NCBI GenBank assembly: GCA_964458255.1
Contig: CAYWHY010000001.1
Location: 1-64,000 of the forward strand
Direction: 5' to 3'
Source of the DNA: Suilimivivens sp964458255
Lineage (GTDB): Bacteria; Bacillota; Clostridia; Lachnospirales; Lachnospiraceae
DNA: 64,000 nt
Made by a program: the position numbers and the translations under genes. Below the pieces are notes generated by a model. The model saw nothing but the letters and a program-made list of their open reading frames with translations. It was not told the origin of the DNA and did not search any database. Numbering within the stretch: position 1 is the stretch's first letter; every line of letters starts with the position of its first letter. Below are positions 51,288 through 60,626 of this stretch, in pieces.

Positions 51288-53186
51288 ATGTGCGGGATAG
51301 CCGGATTTTGCAATTTTGCAGGAAACAGCAAAGTGAATATTGAGCGCATGAAAGAAAGAATGTACCACAGAGGGCCTGATGCGGGTGGCAGTTACTTTTC
51401 GGAGGACGGACAGGTAACCCTCGGTCATCGTAGGCTTTCTATTGTAGATTTGTCTGAGAACGGTTCGCAACCTATGACTTCTCACAGTGGTCGTTATGTG
51501 ATTGCTTTTAACGGTGAAATTTATAATTATAAAAAAATAGCGGATAAGCTTATTGAAGAAGGCAGGGTAAAAGAGTTCCGGGGCAGCTCCGATACGGAGG
51601 TTCTTCTTGAAGCGTTTGAAAGCTATGGTGTGAAGGAAGCAATATCACTTTGTAAAGGTATGTTCGCCATCGCATTATATGACAAAAAAGAACAGGCACT
51701 GTATTTACTTCGTGACAGAGTGGGTGAAAAGCCGCTTTATTACGGTCAGGTGAAAGACGGGTTTGTGTTTGCTTCCGATATCGGTTCCATTTCCGTGCTG
51801 GATGGTTTTGACAATCCCATCAATACGGCAGTGCTTGATTTGTATTTTATTCATGGCTATATACCGGCTCCTTATTCTATCTATGAGAATATATTTAAGT
51901 TAGAACCCGGAATGATAGTTAAAATTAAATTACCATTTAATAATTTGGATGATGTTGAAATGGAAAACTACTGGTCCATGAAGGAAGTGGCAAGGAAAGG
52001 GCAGGATAATCTCTTTAAGGGAAGCTTTACAGAAGCAGCGGATGAATTGGAACGCCTGCTCAAAGCTTCCATTTCTGAGCAGATGGTGGCAGATGTACCG
52101 GTAGGTGCGTTCCTTTCTGCGGGCATTGATTCCAGTACGGTGGTTGCTCTGATGCAGTCTCTTAACAGCAATAAGGTAAAGAGCTTTACCATCGGAATGG
52201 AGGAAAAGGATTATAATGAAGCTGTCTATGCGAAGGAGATTGCAAAGCATCTCGGTACCGAACATACGGAGCTTTATATTACGGAAGCAGATGCAAGAGC
52301 CGTGATTCCCAAGCTGGCATCTGTGTTTGGCGAACCTTTTGCGGATTCCTCCCAGATTCCCACTTACTTAGTCAGTAAAATGACAAGAGAGCATGTGACC
52401 GTATCCTTAAGCGGTGACGGAGGAGATGAACTTTTCTGTGGATATACGTCTTATGCATCTGTGGAACGTATTTGGAACAAGATGAAAGACATTCCTTATT
52501 TTATCAGGAAGCCTTGCAGCGAACTGGTAATACACAGTCCCCTTAAGAAGATTCCGATTTACAGAATTAAAGGAAAGCTTTTGGGAGCAAAGGGCCCTTC
52601 GGATTTATATATTTGCTCTATGGAGACAGACCCGCTGGCAAAGAAAATCAGCCTTGACGCTAAAGAATGCAGCTATAAGTACAGTGAATATGATCCTAAG
52701 TTTTTAAAAGAAACCAACCATAATATTATGCTGATGGATTTACTGATGTACCATCCGGATGATATTCTGGTGAAGGTAGACAGGACCGCCATGGCAGTGT
52801 CATTGGAAACCAGAGTGCCTATGCTGGATAAGGATGTAGTGGAATTTGCATGGAGTCTTCCTATTGCATATGAAAAGGAAGGCCTTACCGGTAAGAAAGT
52901 ACTTCGTGAAGTGCTGTATCGCTATGTCCCAAAGGAAATGATGGAGAGACCGAAGAAAGGCTTTAGTATTCCGATTGAAAAGTGGCTGAAACAGACAGAA
53001 CTGCGTCATTGGGCGGAAAGCCTGATTGACAGAAAAGTGCTTGAGCAGCAGGGAATTTTAAATCCGGATGTGGTATGGAAAATCTGGACAGACTTTATAG
53101 AAAGAGGCGAATGGCGAATTCAGATTTGGTATATTTTAATGTTCCAAAGCTGGTTAATCTGCGAAAGAGCCGGAGGATGTATATGA
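51288..53186 (+). CDS. asnB: Asparagine synthase-type glutamine amidotransferase (copy 2)
   Basis: The 632-residue protein has the glutaminase domain with Cys2 in MCGIAGF, MYHRGPDAGG and FNGEIYNY, and a synthetase domain with SAGIDSS near residue 278 and SGDGGDELFCGY. The PP-loop differs from copy 1 (Ala in place of the second Gly), a change seen in many active homologues. It is a diverged paralogue of the protein at 47203. Two such genes in one glycan locus suggest two amidation steps or two sugars. It ends in an ATGA overlap with the first GT11 gene. Confidence 0.85.
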   Translation: MCGIAGFCNFAGNSKVNIERMKERMYHRGPDAGGSYFSEDGQVTLGHRRLSIVDLSENGSQPMTSHSGRYVIAFNGEIYNYKKIADKLIEEGRVKEFRGSSDTEVLLEAFESYGVKEAISLCKGMFAIALYDKKEQALYLLRDRVGEKPLYYGQVKDGFVFASDIGSISVLDGFDNPINTAVLDLYFIHGYIPAPYSIYENIFKLEPGMIVKIKLPFNNLDDVEMENYWSMKEVARKGQDNLFKGSFTEAADELERLLKASISEQMVADVPVGAFLSAGIDSSTVVALMQSLNSNKVKSFTIGMEEKDYNEAVYAKEIAKHLGTEHTELYITEADARAVIPKLASVFGEPFADSSQIPTYLVSKMTREHVTVSLSGDGGDELFCGYTSYASVERIWNKMKDIPYFIRKPCSELVIHSPLKKIPIYRIKGKLLGAKGPSDLYICSMETDPLAKKISLDAKECSYKYSEYDPKFLKETNHNIMLMDLLMYHPDDILVKVDRTAMAVSLETRVPMLDKDVVEFAWSLPIAYEKEGLTGKKVLREVLYRYVPKEMMERPKKGFSIPIEKWLKQTELRHWAESLIDRKVLEQQGILNPDVVWKIWTDFIERGEWRIQIWYILMFQSWLICERAGGCI

Positions 53187-54139
53187 ACATAATCAGAATG
53201 TCCGGAGGACTGGGAAACCAGATGTTTCAGTATGCACTGTATATGAAACTGAAATCCCTCGGAAAAGAAGTAAAGTTTGATGATATTAATGAATACAGGC
53301 ATGACAATGCAAAGCCTATTATGCTTTCTGTTTTCAGAATTGAAATACCAAGGGCTTCATGGGATGAAATTAATGCTTTTACGGACGGATCCATGAAGCT
53401 TATCAAAAGAATCAGAAGAAAGCTTTTTGGAAGAAGATCAATAGAGTATCATGAAGAGGGGTTTTATGATCCGAAGGTACTATCCTTTGATTCTATGTAT
53501 TTAAGAGGCGGATTTCAAAGTGAGAAATATTTTAAGGATATTGAACAGGAAGTGCGTGACACATACAAGTTTTCGGCACTGGAAACCATGCACCTGCCGG
53601 AGAATCTTTATGAGGTGACAAAGGAGTGCCTTGACAAAATAGAAAGAACAATGTCGGTAAGCCTTCATATGCGCCGCAGTGATTCAAGACCTGATGAGGA
53701 GTTATATGAGGGAATTTGTACGGAGCAGTATTATGAAGGCGCTGTGCGTTACATTCAGGAAAGATATCCGGATGCTGTTTTTTATATATTCAGTAATGAA
53801 CCAAAGTGGGTAAAAGGCTGGGTGGATCATCTGATTGGAAGCCTTGTAAAAGAAGATATGAAGGCGGAAGAAATTGAAAAACTGAACAAAAAGTTTGTCA
53901 TGGTAGAGGCTAATACGGAGTATACCGGTTATCTGGATATGCAGCTTGTGACCAGATGCAAGCATAATATTATTTCAAACTCCAGCTTTAGTTGGTGGGG
54001 TGCATGGCTAAATGACAATCCTGATAAAATAGTGATAGCACCGGATAAATGGAAAAATGATGTGGAAAGCGATGACATCTACACAAAAGGGATGGTTCTT
54101 ATCAACGCGAAGGGAAGAGTAAAACGTACCGTAAAATAA
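53183..54139 (+). CDS. GT11 family glycosyltransferase with altered HxRRGD motif
   Basis: The 318-residue protein is an alpha-1,2-fucosyltransferase-like GT11 enzyme: RMSGGLGNQMFQYALYMKL at the N terminus, YLRGGFQSEKYF, and SNSSFSWWGAWLNDNP at the C terminus. The donor-binding motif, normally HxRRGD, reads HMRRSD (residues 162-167), with Gly replaced by Ser. The downstream copy has the normal form. Start ATG 53183 overlaps the amidotransferase stop and has GGAGGA upstream. Activity may be changed or lost; the rest of the family motifs are intact. Confidence 0.82.
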   Translation: MNIIRMSGGLGNQMFQYALYMKLKSLGKEVKFDDINEYRHDNAKPIMLSVFRIEIPRASWDEINAFTDGSMKLIKRIRRKLFGRRSIEYHEEGFYDPKVLSFDSMYLRGGFQSEKYFKDIEQEVRDTYKFSALETMHLPENLYEVTKECLDKIERTMSVSLHMRRSDSRPDEELYEGICTEQYYEGAVRYIQERYPDAVFYIFSNEPKWVKGWVDHLIGSLVKEDMKAEEIEKLNKKFVMVEANTEYTGYLDMQLVTRCKHNIISNSSFSWWGAWLNDNPDKIVIAPDKWKNDVESDDIYTKGMVLINAKGRVKRTVK

Positions 54140-54185
54140 GTAGCTTAATAAATGCAGAAACAGGCATGAAAGCGGAGAAGTGAAA

Positions 54186-55109
54186 ATGGTAATCATCAGA
54201 ATGACGGGCGGTCTGGGAAATCAGATGTTCCAGTACGCATTGTATTTAAAATTAAAATTCATGGGAAAAGAAGTAAAGTTTGATGATTTTACGGAATATG
54301 AATTGCCGGGGGCAAGACCGATACAGTTGTGGGTATTCGGCATTGATTACCCGAAAGCATCCCAATATGAACTTGATAAAATGACCGATGGTTTTTTATG
54401 GTTTGCACACAGAATCAGACGGAAAATTTTTGGCAGGAAGTCACTTGAATATCATGAGAAAGACTGTAATTTTGATGAGAAGGTCTTGCAAAAAGATCCG
54501 GCCTATCTTACCGGTTATTTCCAGAGTGAAAAATATTTTGCAGATATCAGGGAACAGGTCGGGGAAGCCTTTTCCTTCAGCCCTGTCATATATGAGCGAT
54601 TGGATCAGGCATCATTAAGTATGATGAAGGATTATCGGGAACAAATTGAAAAGACGCTTTCCGTAAGCTTACACATCAGACGTGGTGATTATCTTGAAAA
54701 TAGGAAGGTGTACGGAGATATCTGTACGCCGGAATATTATGACAGTGCAATCGAAATGATGAAAGAACAATTTATAACGCCTGTTTTTTATGTGTTCAGC
54801 AACGATGAGGAATGGGTCGTAGAGTGGTGTAAGGAGCAGGAAGATAAGTATCACAGCTGCTTTGTGCCTGTAATTGGGTTCCCGGAAGAAAAGGGATATC
54901 TTGCTATGAGCTTGATGAGCTTGTGTAAACATCATATTGTTGCAAACTCCAGCTTCAGCTGGTGGGGCGCATGGCTGAATAAAAACCCTGACAAAATAGT
55001 GGCGGCACCGGCAAAATGGTTTAATAATCAGGATTGTTATGATATTTATACAAAGGAAATGATTAAAATTTCTCCGAGAGGTATGATGGTAAAAGATGGC
55101 ACAGAATGA
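54186..55109 (+). CDS. GT11 family alpha-1,2-fucosyltransferase-like enzyme
   Basis: The 307-residue protein has RMTGGLGNQMFQYALYLKL, the complete donor motif HIRRGD (residues 163-168) and NSSFSWWGAWLNKNP, the standard GT11 set. It is a tandem paralogue of the gene just upstream. GT11 enzymes usually move fucose from GDP-fucose to the 2-position of a galactose; GDP-fucose synthesis genes are not in this window. ATG 54186 has GGAG eight bases upstream; GTG 54180 is too close. The next gene starts inside its 3' end. Confidence 0.87.
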   Translation: MVIIRMTGGLGNQMFQYALYLKLKFMGKEVKFDDFTEYELPGARPIQLWVFGIDYPKASQYELDKMTDGFLWFAHRIRRKIFGRKSLEYHEKDCNFDEKVLQKDPAYLTGYFQSEKYFADIREQVGEAFSFSPVIYERLDQASLSMMKDYREQIEKTLSVSLHIRRGDYLENRKVYGDICTPEYYDSAIEMMKEQFITPVFYVFSNDEEWVVEWCKEQEDKYHSCFVPVIGFPEEKGYLAMSLMSLCKHHIVANSSFSWWGAWLNKNPDKIVAAPAKWFNNQDCYDIYTKEMIKISPRGMMVKDGTE

Positions 55110-56103
55110 AAAGTTGATTTCGGTAATTGTAACAGCATACAATATTGAAAAGTATCTTGCCAGGTGCCTGGACAGTCTGCTTTTGCAGACCTATCAGAAT
55201 CTGGAGATTATATTGGTGGATGACGGTTCTACCGACCAAACGGCAGAAATTTGTGATGAATATGCCGGGAAAAGTGATAAAATTCAGGTGCTACATAAAG
55301 AAAACGGTGGTCCTTCCGCTGCGAGAAATGCAGGAATTGCAATTGCTCGCGGAGAATTTATAGGATATGTGGACGGGGACGATTTTGTTGAACCGCGGAT
55401 GTATGAAGATATGTTGCATGCATGTGTAAGCACAGGGGCACAAATTGCCATATGTGCTTACAGAGAAGTGGGTCAAAACCGTGAGGAAGCTGTACCTACC
55501 GGAAATGTGATAGAACTAAGCAGGGAAGAAGCACTGGAGTGGTATATCAGTGGGCATGAACAATACCACATATATCATTCTGTGTGGAGCAAGCTCTTTG
55601 ACAGGGAAATCATTCGTGAGATTGCATTTTCGGAGGGCAGGAAATCGGAAGATATTATGTATACGACATGGGCACTTGTAAAAGCCTCTAAATGTGTTTT
55701 CCTTGATACTTTTTATTACAATTATATGACTGACAGGGAAAACAGTATTATGAACAGTAAACTGGCAGAACGGCGCTTTCGAGATGAAATTCCTTTTTGG
55801 AAGGAACAGGCTGATTACCTGAAGGGTGTGGGAATGCAGGAATTGAGTGAAAAATCAGCTTATCAATTCTATCGAAAGATGCTGTTTTATTACGTGGATT
55901 TTAGGGAACGAAAGATGAAACAGCCGGCAAAAGAGTTGGCAGGACTTTTAAAAGGTGAAAAACAAAATATTATTGAAATTTACCGGAAGACGTTTGTGGC
56001 AATGGGCGATAAGGTGCGTATGAAAGTATTTCTGTTAAGCCCCGGTATGTATTATTATATTGTAAAGTGGTATGAAAAAATCATCATACCACTGAGACAA
56101 TAA
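55096..56103 (+). CDS. GT2 family glycosyltransferase
   Basis: The 335-residue GT-A enzyme has ISVIVTAYNIEKYLARCLDS, the nucleotide site LVDDGSTDQT, and the metal-binding DGDDFVEPRMYED near residue 95. The C-terminal part is basic and may associate with the membrane. It is the last gene of the long forward run, overlapping the GT11 gene by 14 bp and converging on the reverse SGNH gene 7 bp further on. The sugar it adds is unknown. Confidence 0.85.
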   Translation: MAQNEKLISVIVTAYNIEKYLARCLDSLLLQTYQNLEIILVDDGSTDQTAEICDEYAGKSDKIQVLHKENGGPSAARNAGIAIARGEFIGYVDGDDFVEPRMYEDMLHACVSTGAQIAICAYREVGQNREEAVPTGNVIELSREEALEWYISGHEQYHIYHSVWSKLFDREIIREIAFSEGRKSEDIMYTTWALVKASKCVFLDTFYYNYMTDRENSIMNSKLAERRFRDEIPFWKEQADYLKGVGMQELSEKSAYQFYRKMLFYYVDFRERKMKQPAKELAGLLKGEKQNIIEIYRKTFVAMGDKVRMKVFLLSPGMYYYIVKWYEKIIIPLRQ

Positions 56104-56110
56104 TGGTATG

Positions 56111-57172
56111 TTACTCATAAATACTGTCGTAATCGTAGTTTGAGTAAAATTCTCTTTCCCGTGCCAGCTTTTCCCTATAATTTTCTTTAGTAACAAGACC
56201 TGTTCCTTCAGACATCCATTGCAGGATGCGGGAATTGATTTCCGCATTGTAATGTCCGTCATCACAATAATAGTCGGGATTGCAAACCACATCATATTGG
56301 TCAAAAAAGTTGTAAAGCTTTACATTCGGGCAGGCAAGCAATAACTCCGTGGCAACTTCCTCCGCACTTGTCTGTCGCATAATGGTTCCCTTGATGTGTA
56401 AAGCGTCCCAATAGCAGATGCTGTAAGGCGGGTAAAAAATATAAAAGGTGGTATCGGGGGATTGCCTGATTATGCGTATGATATTTTCATTCATTGTTGT
56501 TTCTGTTATTTTACGTTCTTCATCGCCGAAGCCTGTGGGAACATCTGTATTTACATTCTCTCTGTCATAGGACCACAAAATAGCGGAAAGTCCAGTTTCT
56601 TTTTCCCAGGAAGAATACTCGTCCATAGTAGTACTTGGTTCACCCGTTAAAGTCATGACAATGTTGGGAAGTACACTGTGGTATAAAATGGATTTGTTAT
56701 ACAAATACGGAGCATCATTCAGGGGATTATTGTCATATAAATAAGTGGGGTATTCTTCGTATTGGGTCCAGTCGTGTTCACGCAGAAGTCCGTTATAATC
56801 AAGTGCCCATATGACGGTCTTTAAATTATCGTTTCTTTGAAGTGCATTTTCCAGATTTTCACTCAGTTCTTTATAACCGGCACCGGAAAAGGTTTCCTTA
56901 ACGGCATTGGTGCCGAAAAGTGCATCCATTTCACTTGTTTTGAAATTCTGTGCCATGGAGGTTCCCGTAATGATGGCATCAAAATCAAAATGGCGGGAAA
57001 TGCCGTCATTCGTATATCGTTCTTCATAAAGGCGATAGGACAGAAATGAAAGCGGCTTGTGGTAATGGAAATAGGGATCCACCACAATTACAACAAGGGC
57101 AAGCAAAAATAAAGATACTGTCAATGTTATGATGCATTTACAGAACCATTTTTTTGCCGTCTGTTCTTTCAT
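56111..57172 (-). CDS. SGNH/DltD-like membrane-anchored acylation partner
   Basis: The 353-residue protein has one N-terminal span (about residues 11-32) and an extracytoplasmic domain with the SGNH-type nucleophile region ITGTSMAQNF and the C-terminal catalytic pair region CDDGHYN (Asp and His). Such proteins pair with MBOAT transporters, as DltD with DltB or AlgX/AlgJ with AlgI, to place acyl groups on surface polymers. It lies 21 bp downstream of an MBOAT gene in the same reverse operon. The exact polymer is likely the glycan of this locus. Confidence 0.75.
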   Translation of the reverse strand: MKEQTAKKWFCKCIITLTVSLFLLALVVIVVDPYFHYHKPLSFLSYRLYEERYTNDGISRHFDFDAIITGTSMAQNFKTSEMDALFGTNAVKETFSGAGYKELSENLENALQRNDNLKTVIWALDYNGLLREHDWTQYEEYPTYLYDNNPLNDAPYLYNKSILYHSVLPNIVMTLTGEPSTTMDEYSSWEKETGLSAILWSYDRENVNTDVPTGFGDEERKITETTMNENIIRIIRQSPDTTFYIFYPPYSICYWDALHIKGTIMRQTSAEEVATELLLACPNVKLYNFFDQYDVVCNPDYYCDDGHYNAEINSRILQWMSEGTGLVTKENYREKLAREREFYSNYDYDSIYE

Positions 57173-57193
57173 TTTTCGGACACCACCTTTCGT

Positions 57194-58666
57194 TTAAAAA
57201 TTAAAGTATAAAAATTCACTGATTTCCGCAAGAGACACAATGCTCCACAGCATAAGTATCACAACCGTGATAAATTTCCGGTTGGTAAGCTTTAAGACAG
57301 TTGTCTTTTCCTGTGTATTTCTCATGATAACACATGCAATAAAAGAACAAACCACAAATAGGGAAGGGAACAGGAAAGGGCGGGAATCAATTAATTCGCC
57401 AAATCCTATTCTGTATAAAAGCTTCATTTCAATTAAATCATGGAATTTATCGGCAATGGGTTGATAAATAGGACCAAAGCCACCGTTTAGCAATTGATTC
57501 CAAAGCAAACCGGCGTCTGAAACGGACTCTGCCCTAAAAAGACTCCAAGCCAGCGTTACAAAAATGAAAGTACAAAAGATGCCTATGACCTTCGGAATTT
57601 TGAATCTTTTCGGGAAAGCAGCTTTAAAAAGTCTTTCCAAAACCATCGAGATACCGTGAAGTGCACCCCACAGAATAAATGTCCAGTTTGCACCATGCCA
57701 AAGCCCGCTGATGAGGAAAACAATAAGGACATTCCGGCAGGTTTTTAAAAGCCCTGCCCTGCTTCCGCCAAGGGGAATATAAACGTAGTGTGTAAAAAAT
57801 CTGGTTAAAGTCATGTGCCATCTGTCCCAGAATTCTGAAACGGAAGCGGCCTTGTAAGGTGAACTGAAATTCTGCGGAAGCTCAATATTCATCATGTATC
57901 CCATACCATATGCCATGTCACAATAACCGCTGAAATCAAAGTAAATCTGCAAAGAATAGCAAAGCATGACAAGAATGGTACTGGGAGTGTTAAGCTCCGC
58001 GATATTGCCATAGCCCACCGTTACGATTTTTGAAAAAGTATCCGCAAGCAGGACTTTTTTTGCAAGCCCCAAAGAAAAGGCATAAAGCCCCTTGCTCATA
58101 TTATCGAAATTAAGCTGCTTTTTTGATTCATCACGGAACTGGGGAATCAGTTCACTGTGATAAACAATGGGACCGGCAACGAGCTGCGGGAAATAGGATA
58201 CATAAGCCGCATACTCTAAAAAACTGTATTGTTCGCAATCTTCTTTATAGGCATCAATGACATAAGACAACTGCTGGAAAGTGTAAAAACTGATGCCGAG
58301 CGGCAATGCCAGCCTAAGGAGTGGCAGCTTTGTTTTAAGGGCGAAGTTGATGTTTTCAATAAAAAAGTCATAATATTTGAAATAAAATAGAATTCCGATA
58401 TTGAGAAAAAGACCGGCACACAAAAAGATGCGGCGCATTTTGAGGTTCTCGAAATGCGTCATAACGCTTACAATGCCGTAATTTATAAGAATGCTGATAA
58501 TAAGTATCAGCAGGTAATTAATATTATTGTATCCGTAAAACCACAGGGACATTCCCACAAGAAAACCGAGTGCGGCTTTGTATTTGCGGGCATAATTCAG
58601 TCCATAATATCCGATTAAGGTCAGTGGAAAAAACAGAAAAATAAATATATAGGAATTAAATAACAT
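57194..58666 (-). CDS. MBOAT family O-acyltransferase (AlgI/PatA-like)
   Basis: The 490-residue protein has about ten spans, the N-terminal pattern FNSYIFIFLFFPLTLIGYY and the MBOAT active-site region around LISGLWHGANWTFILWGALHG, in which the His is essential in the family. It would carry acetyl groups across the membrane for O-acylation of a surface polysaccharide with its SGNH partner. AAAGGAAAT precedes the ATG on the reverse strand and a near-consensus promoter lies upstream. Length is typical for AlgI. Confidence 0.87.
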   Translation of the reverse strand: MLFNSYIFIFLFFPLTLIGYYGLNYARKYKAALGFLVGMSLWFYGYNNINYLLILIISILINYGIVSVMTHFENLKMRRIFLCAGLFLNIGILFYFKYYDFFIENINFALKTKLPLLRLALPLGISFYTFQQLSYVIDAYKEDCEQYSFLEYAAYVSYFPQLVAGPIVYHSELIPQFRDESKKQLNFDNMSKGLYAFSLGLAKKVLLADTFSKIVTVGYGNIAELNTPSTILVMLCYSLQIYFDFSGYCDMAYGMGYMMNIELPQNFSSPYKAASVSEFWDRWHMTLTRFFTHYVYIPLGGSRAGLLKTCRNVLIVFLISGLWHGANWTFILWGALHGISMVLERLFKAAFPKRFKIPKVIGIFCTFIFVTLAWSLFRAESVSDAGLLWNQLLNGGFGPIYQPIADKFHDLIEMKLLYRIGFGELIDSRPFLFPSLFVVCSFIACVIMRNTQEKTTVLKLTNRKFITVVILMLWSIVSLAEISEFLYFNF

Positions 58667-58713
58667 GCATATTTCCTTTCCGGATGGTGGAACTGTTTTT
58701 GAAAACCAATGAT

Positions 58714-58742
58714 ATTATAAGACGGGAGAGAGTATTTATCAA
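58714..58742 (-). promoter_or_regulatory. Promoter of the MBOAT/SGNH operon
   Basis: On the reverse strand TTGATA (58737-58742) and a perfect TATAAT (58714-58719) are 17 bp apart, about 48 bp before the MBOAT start. Confidence 0.7.
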
Positions 58743-58756
58743 CAAATTTTAAAAAT

Positions 58757-58785
58757 TTGCCTATAAATAGAAGATATGATATAAT
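58757..58785 (+). promoter_or_regulatory. Promoter of the second flippase gene
   Basis: TTGCCT (58757-58762) and TATAAT (58780-58785) are 17 bp apart, 35 bp before the GTG start. It is divergent from the MBOAT promoter, with the two -35 boxes 14 bp apart. Confidence 0.65.
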
Positions 58786-58820
58786 TCTTATAATTATGTT
58801 CAGACCAAATAAAGGAAAGC

Positions 58821-60602
58821 GTGGAAATAAAGAAACATATGGAAAAAATAAATTTATTCGGAAAAATCAGTTACATTTTTGATAGAAAACAAAAAATCCA
58901 ACTGGTAATTTTGGGCATCATGATTTTTGTGGGCGGCGTACTGGAAACACTGGGCGTCAGTGCCATGATTCCTGTGGTAACGGCACTTCTTACACCGGAG
59001 GAATTACAAAGATATATTGAGGAATATGCGTTCCTTCAAAAGACGTGTGATTTCTTCGGAATAAAAAATGTGAGTGATATCATCATGGCACTTCTCATCG
59101 GACTTATGTTCATCTACGTCATAAAAAATGGATACATTTTGTTTTTGACTTACAAGCAGAATGCATTTATTACCCGGAACAGAAACAGAATGATTAGTCG
59201 TGTGATGGCGGAATTTTTGAACAGACCTTATGAAAAATATCTGGGTGCCGATATTCCTACGGTCTTTCGTATTACAGACAGCGATATCCCTCAGACCTTT
59301 TCCCTGATTCTGGCGATGCTTCAGCTGGCATCGGAAGTGGTGGTAACCATTTTGATTTTTGCGGTGCTGTTGTTCCAGAATATTAAGATGACTCTGTTTA
59401 TTTTGGTGGTGTTTGCTGCACTTACGTTATTGATTCTCAAAGTGTTTAAACCAAGGCTTAACAAAATCGGTGCCAAGAACCAGAGCATCCAGTCAAGAAT
59501 TGCCAAGTGGCGTATTCAGGCAACTTACGGTCTTAAGGACGTCAAGGTGTTAAACAGAGAGGAATTTTTTGTCAGAAATTATTATGAAACAGGAAAAGTG
59601 GGTGCGGATGTAGCCAGAAATTACGCTGTTCTGAATAATATGCCCAGACTCCTGATTGAAACGGTGTTTATTGTCAGTGTGTTATCTTATATAGCGTTTT
59701 ACATCAGCGGCGGCGGTAATGCGGCAACCATGCTTACCACGCTTACCACCTTTGGACTGGCAGCAATCCGTGTACTTCCCAGTGTGAACCGTATCAATAC
59801 TTACATTACGGAAATTGCCTACACACAGCCCAGTCTTGATTTTGTGTATGAGAACCTGCAGGAAGGCATGAAAACGGATGCCATGCTGGCAGAACGGAAA
59901 GCAAATTCACAGGTGGAGAAGTTGAAATTAGAGGATAAGATAGAGCTGAATCATATCAGCTTCCATTATCCCGATTCCGACAAAAATATCTTTACGGATG
60001 CCCACATGATTGTGCCGAAAGGAAAATCGGTAGGTATTATCGGAGCTTCCGGTGCCGGAAAATCTACAATTGTGGACGTGCTTTTGGGACTTTTGCATGC
60101 CCAGGAGGGTGAGATTACCTGTGACGGTATTGATATTTTTAAGAACTACGAATCATGGCTTGCACAGATCGGATATATTCCCCAGTCCATTTATCTGGTG
60201 GATGAATCTATTCGCGATAATATTGCATTCGGTATTGATAAAGATAAAATCGATGATGAAAGAATCTGGAAAGTGCTGGAAGAAGCACAGCTTAAGGAAT
60301 TTGTGGAAGAGCTTCCCGACGGGCTTGATACCACAATCGGAGACAGAGGTGTGCGTCTTTCCGGCGGACAGCGACAGCGTATCGGTATTGCAAGAGCACT
60401 TTACAATGATCCCGAGATTCTGGTGTTTGACGAAGCAACGTCGGCTCTTGACAATGACACGGAAAAAGCGGTTATGGAGGCAATCAACAGCTTTCACGGT
60501 AAAAAGACAATGGTTATCATTGCACACCGCTTAAATACCATTGCCAAGTGCGATATGGTTTATAAGGTAGAAAATACAAAGCTTTTGGAAACCACTTTGT
60601 AA
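58821..60602 (+). CDS. pglK: ABC exporter, PglK-like glycolipid flippase (copy 2)
   Basis: The 593-residue half-transporter has six spans and an ATPase domain with Walker A GASGAGKST, signature SGGQRQRIGIARAL and Walker B ILVFDEATSALDND. Its N terminus, GGVLETLGVSAMIPVV, and whole layout match the copy at 21193, so the two are paralogues. It probably flips a second lipid-linked glycan. The start is taken as GTG 58821 with AAAGGA upstream; ATG 58839 is possible but has no ribosome site. Confidence 0.8.
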   Translation: MEIKKHMEKINLFGKISYIFDRKQKIQLVILGIMIFVGGVLETLGVSAMIPVVTALLTPEELQRYIEEYAFLQKTCDFFGIKNVSDIIMALLIGLMFIYVIKNGYILFLTYKQNAFITRNRNRMISRVMAEFLNRPYEKYLGADIPTVFRITDSDIPQTFSLILAMLQLASEVVVTILIFAVLLFQNIKMTLFILVVFAALTLLILKVFKPRLNKIGAKNQSIQSRIAKWRIQATYGLKDVKVLNREEFFVRNYYETGKVGADVARNYAVLNNMPRLLIETVFIVSVLSYIAFYISGGGNAATMLTTLTTFGLAAIRVLPSVNRINTYITEIAYTQPSLDFVYENLQEGMKTDAMLAERKANSQVEKLKLEDKIELNHISFHYPDSDKNIFTDAHMIVPKGKSVGIIGASGAGKSTIVDVLLGLLHAQEGEITCDGIDIFKNYESWLAQIGYIPQSIYLVDESIRDNIAFGIDKDKIDDERIWKVLEEAQLKEFVEELPDGLDTTIGDRGVRLSGGQRQRIGIARALYNDPEILVFDEATSALDNDTEKAVMEAINSFHGKKTMVIIAHRLNTIAKCDMVYKVENTKLLETTL

Positions 60603-60626
60603 GCAATAAGGAAAAGGATTGAATTT

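Noticed and set aside
56075..56110. Possible bidirectional terminator between the convergent GT2 and SGNH genes
   Set aside because: CATACCA and TGGTATG can pair, but the loop is about 12 bases, the stem is weak and there is no T tract on either side.
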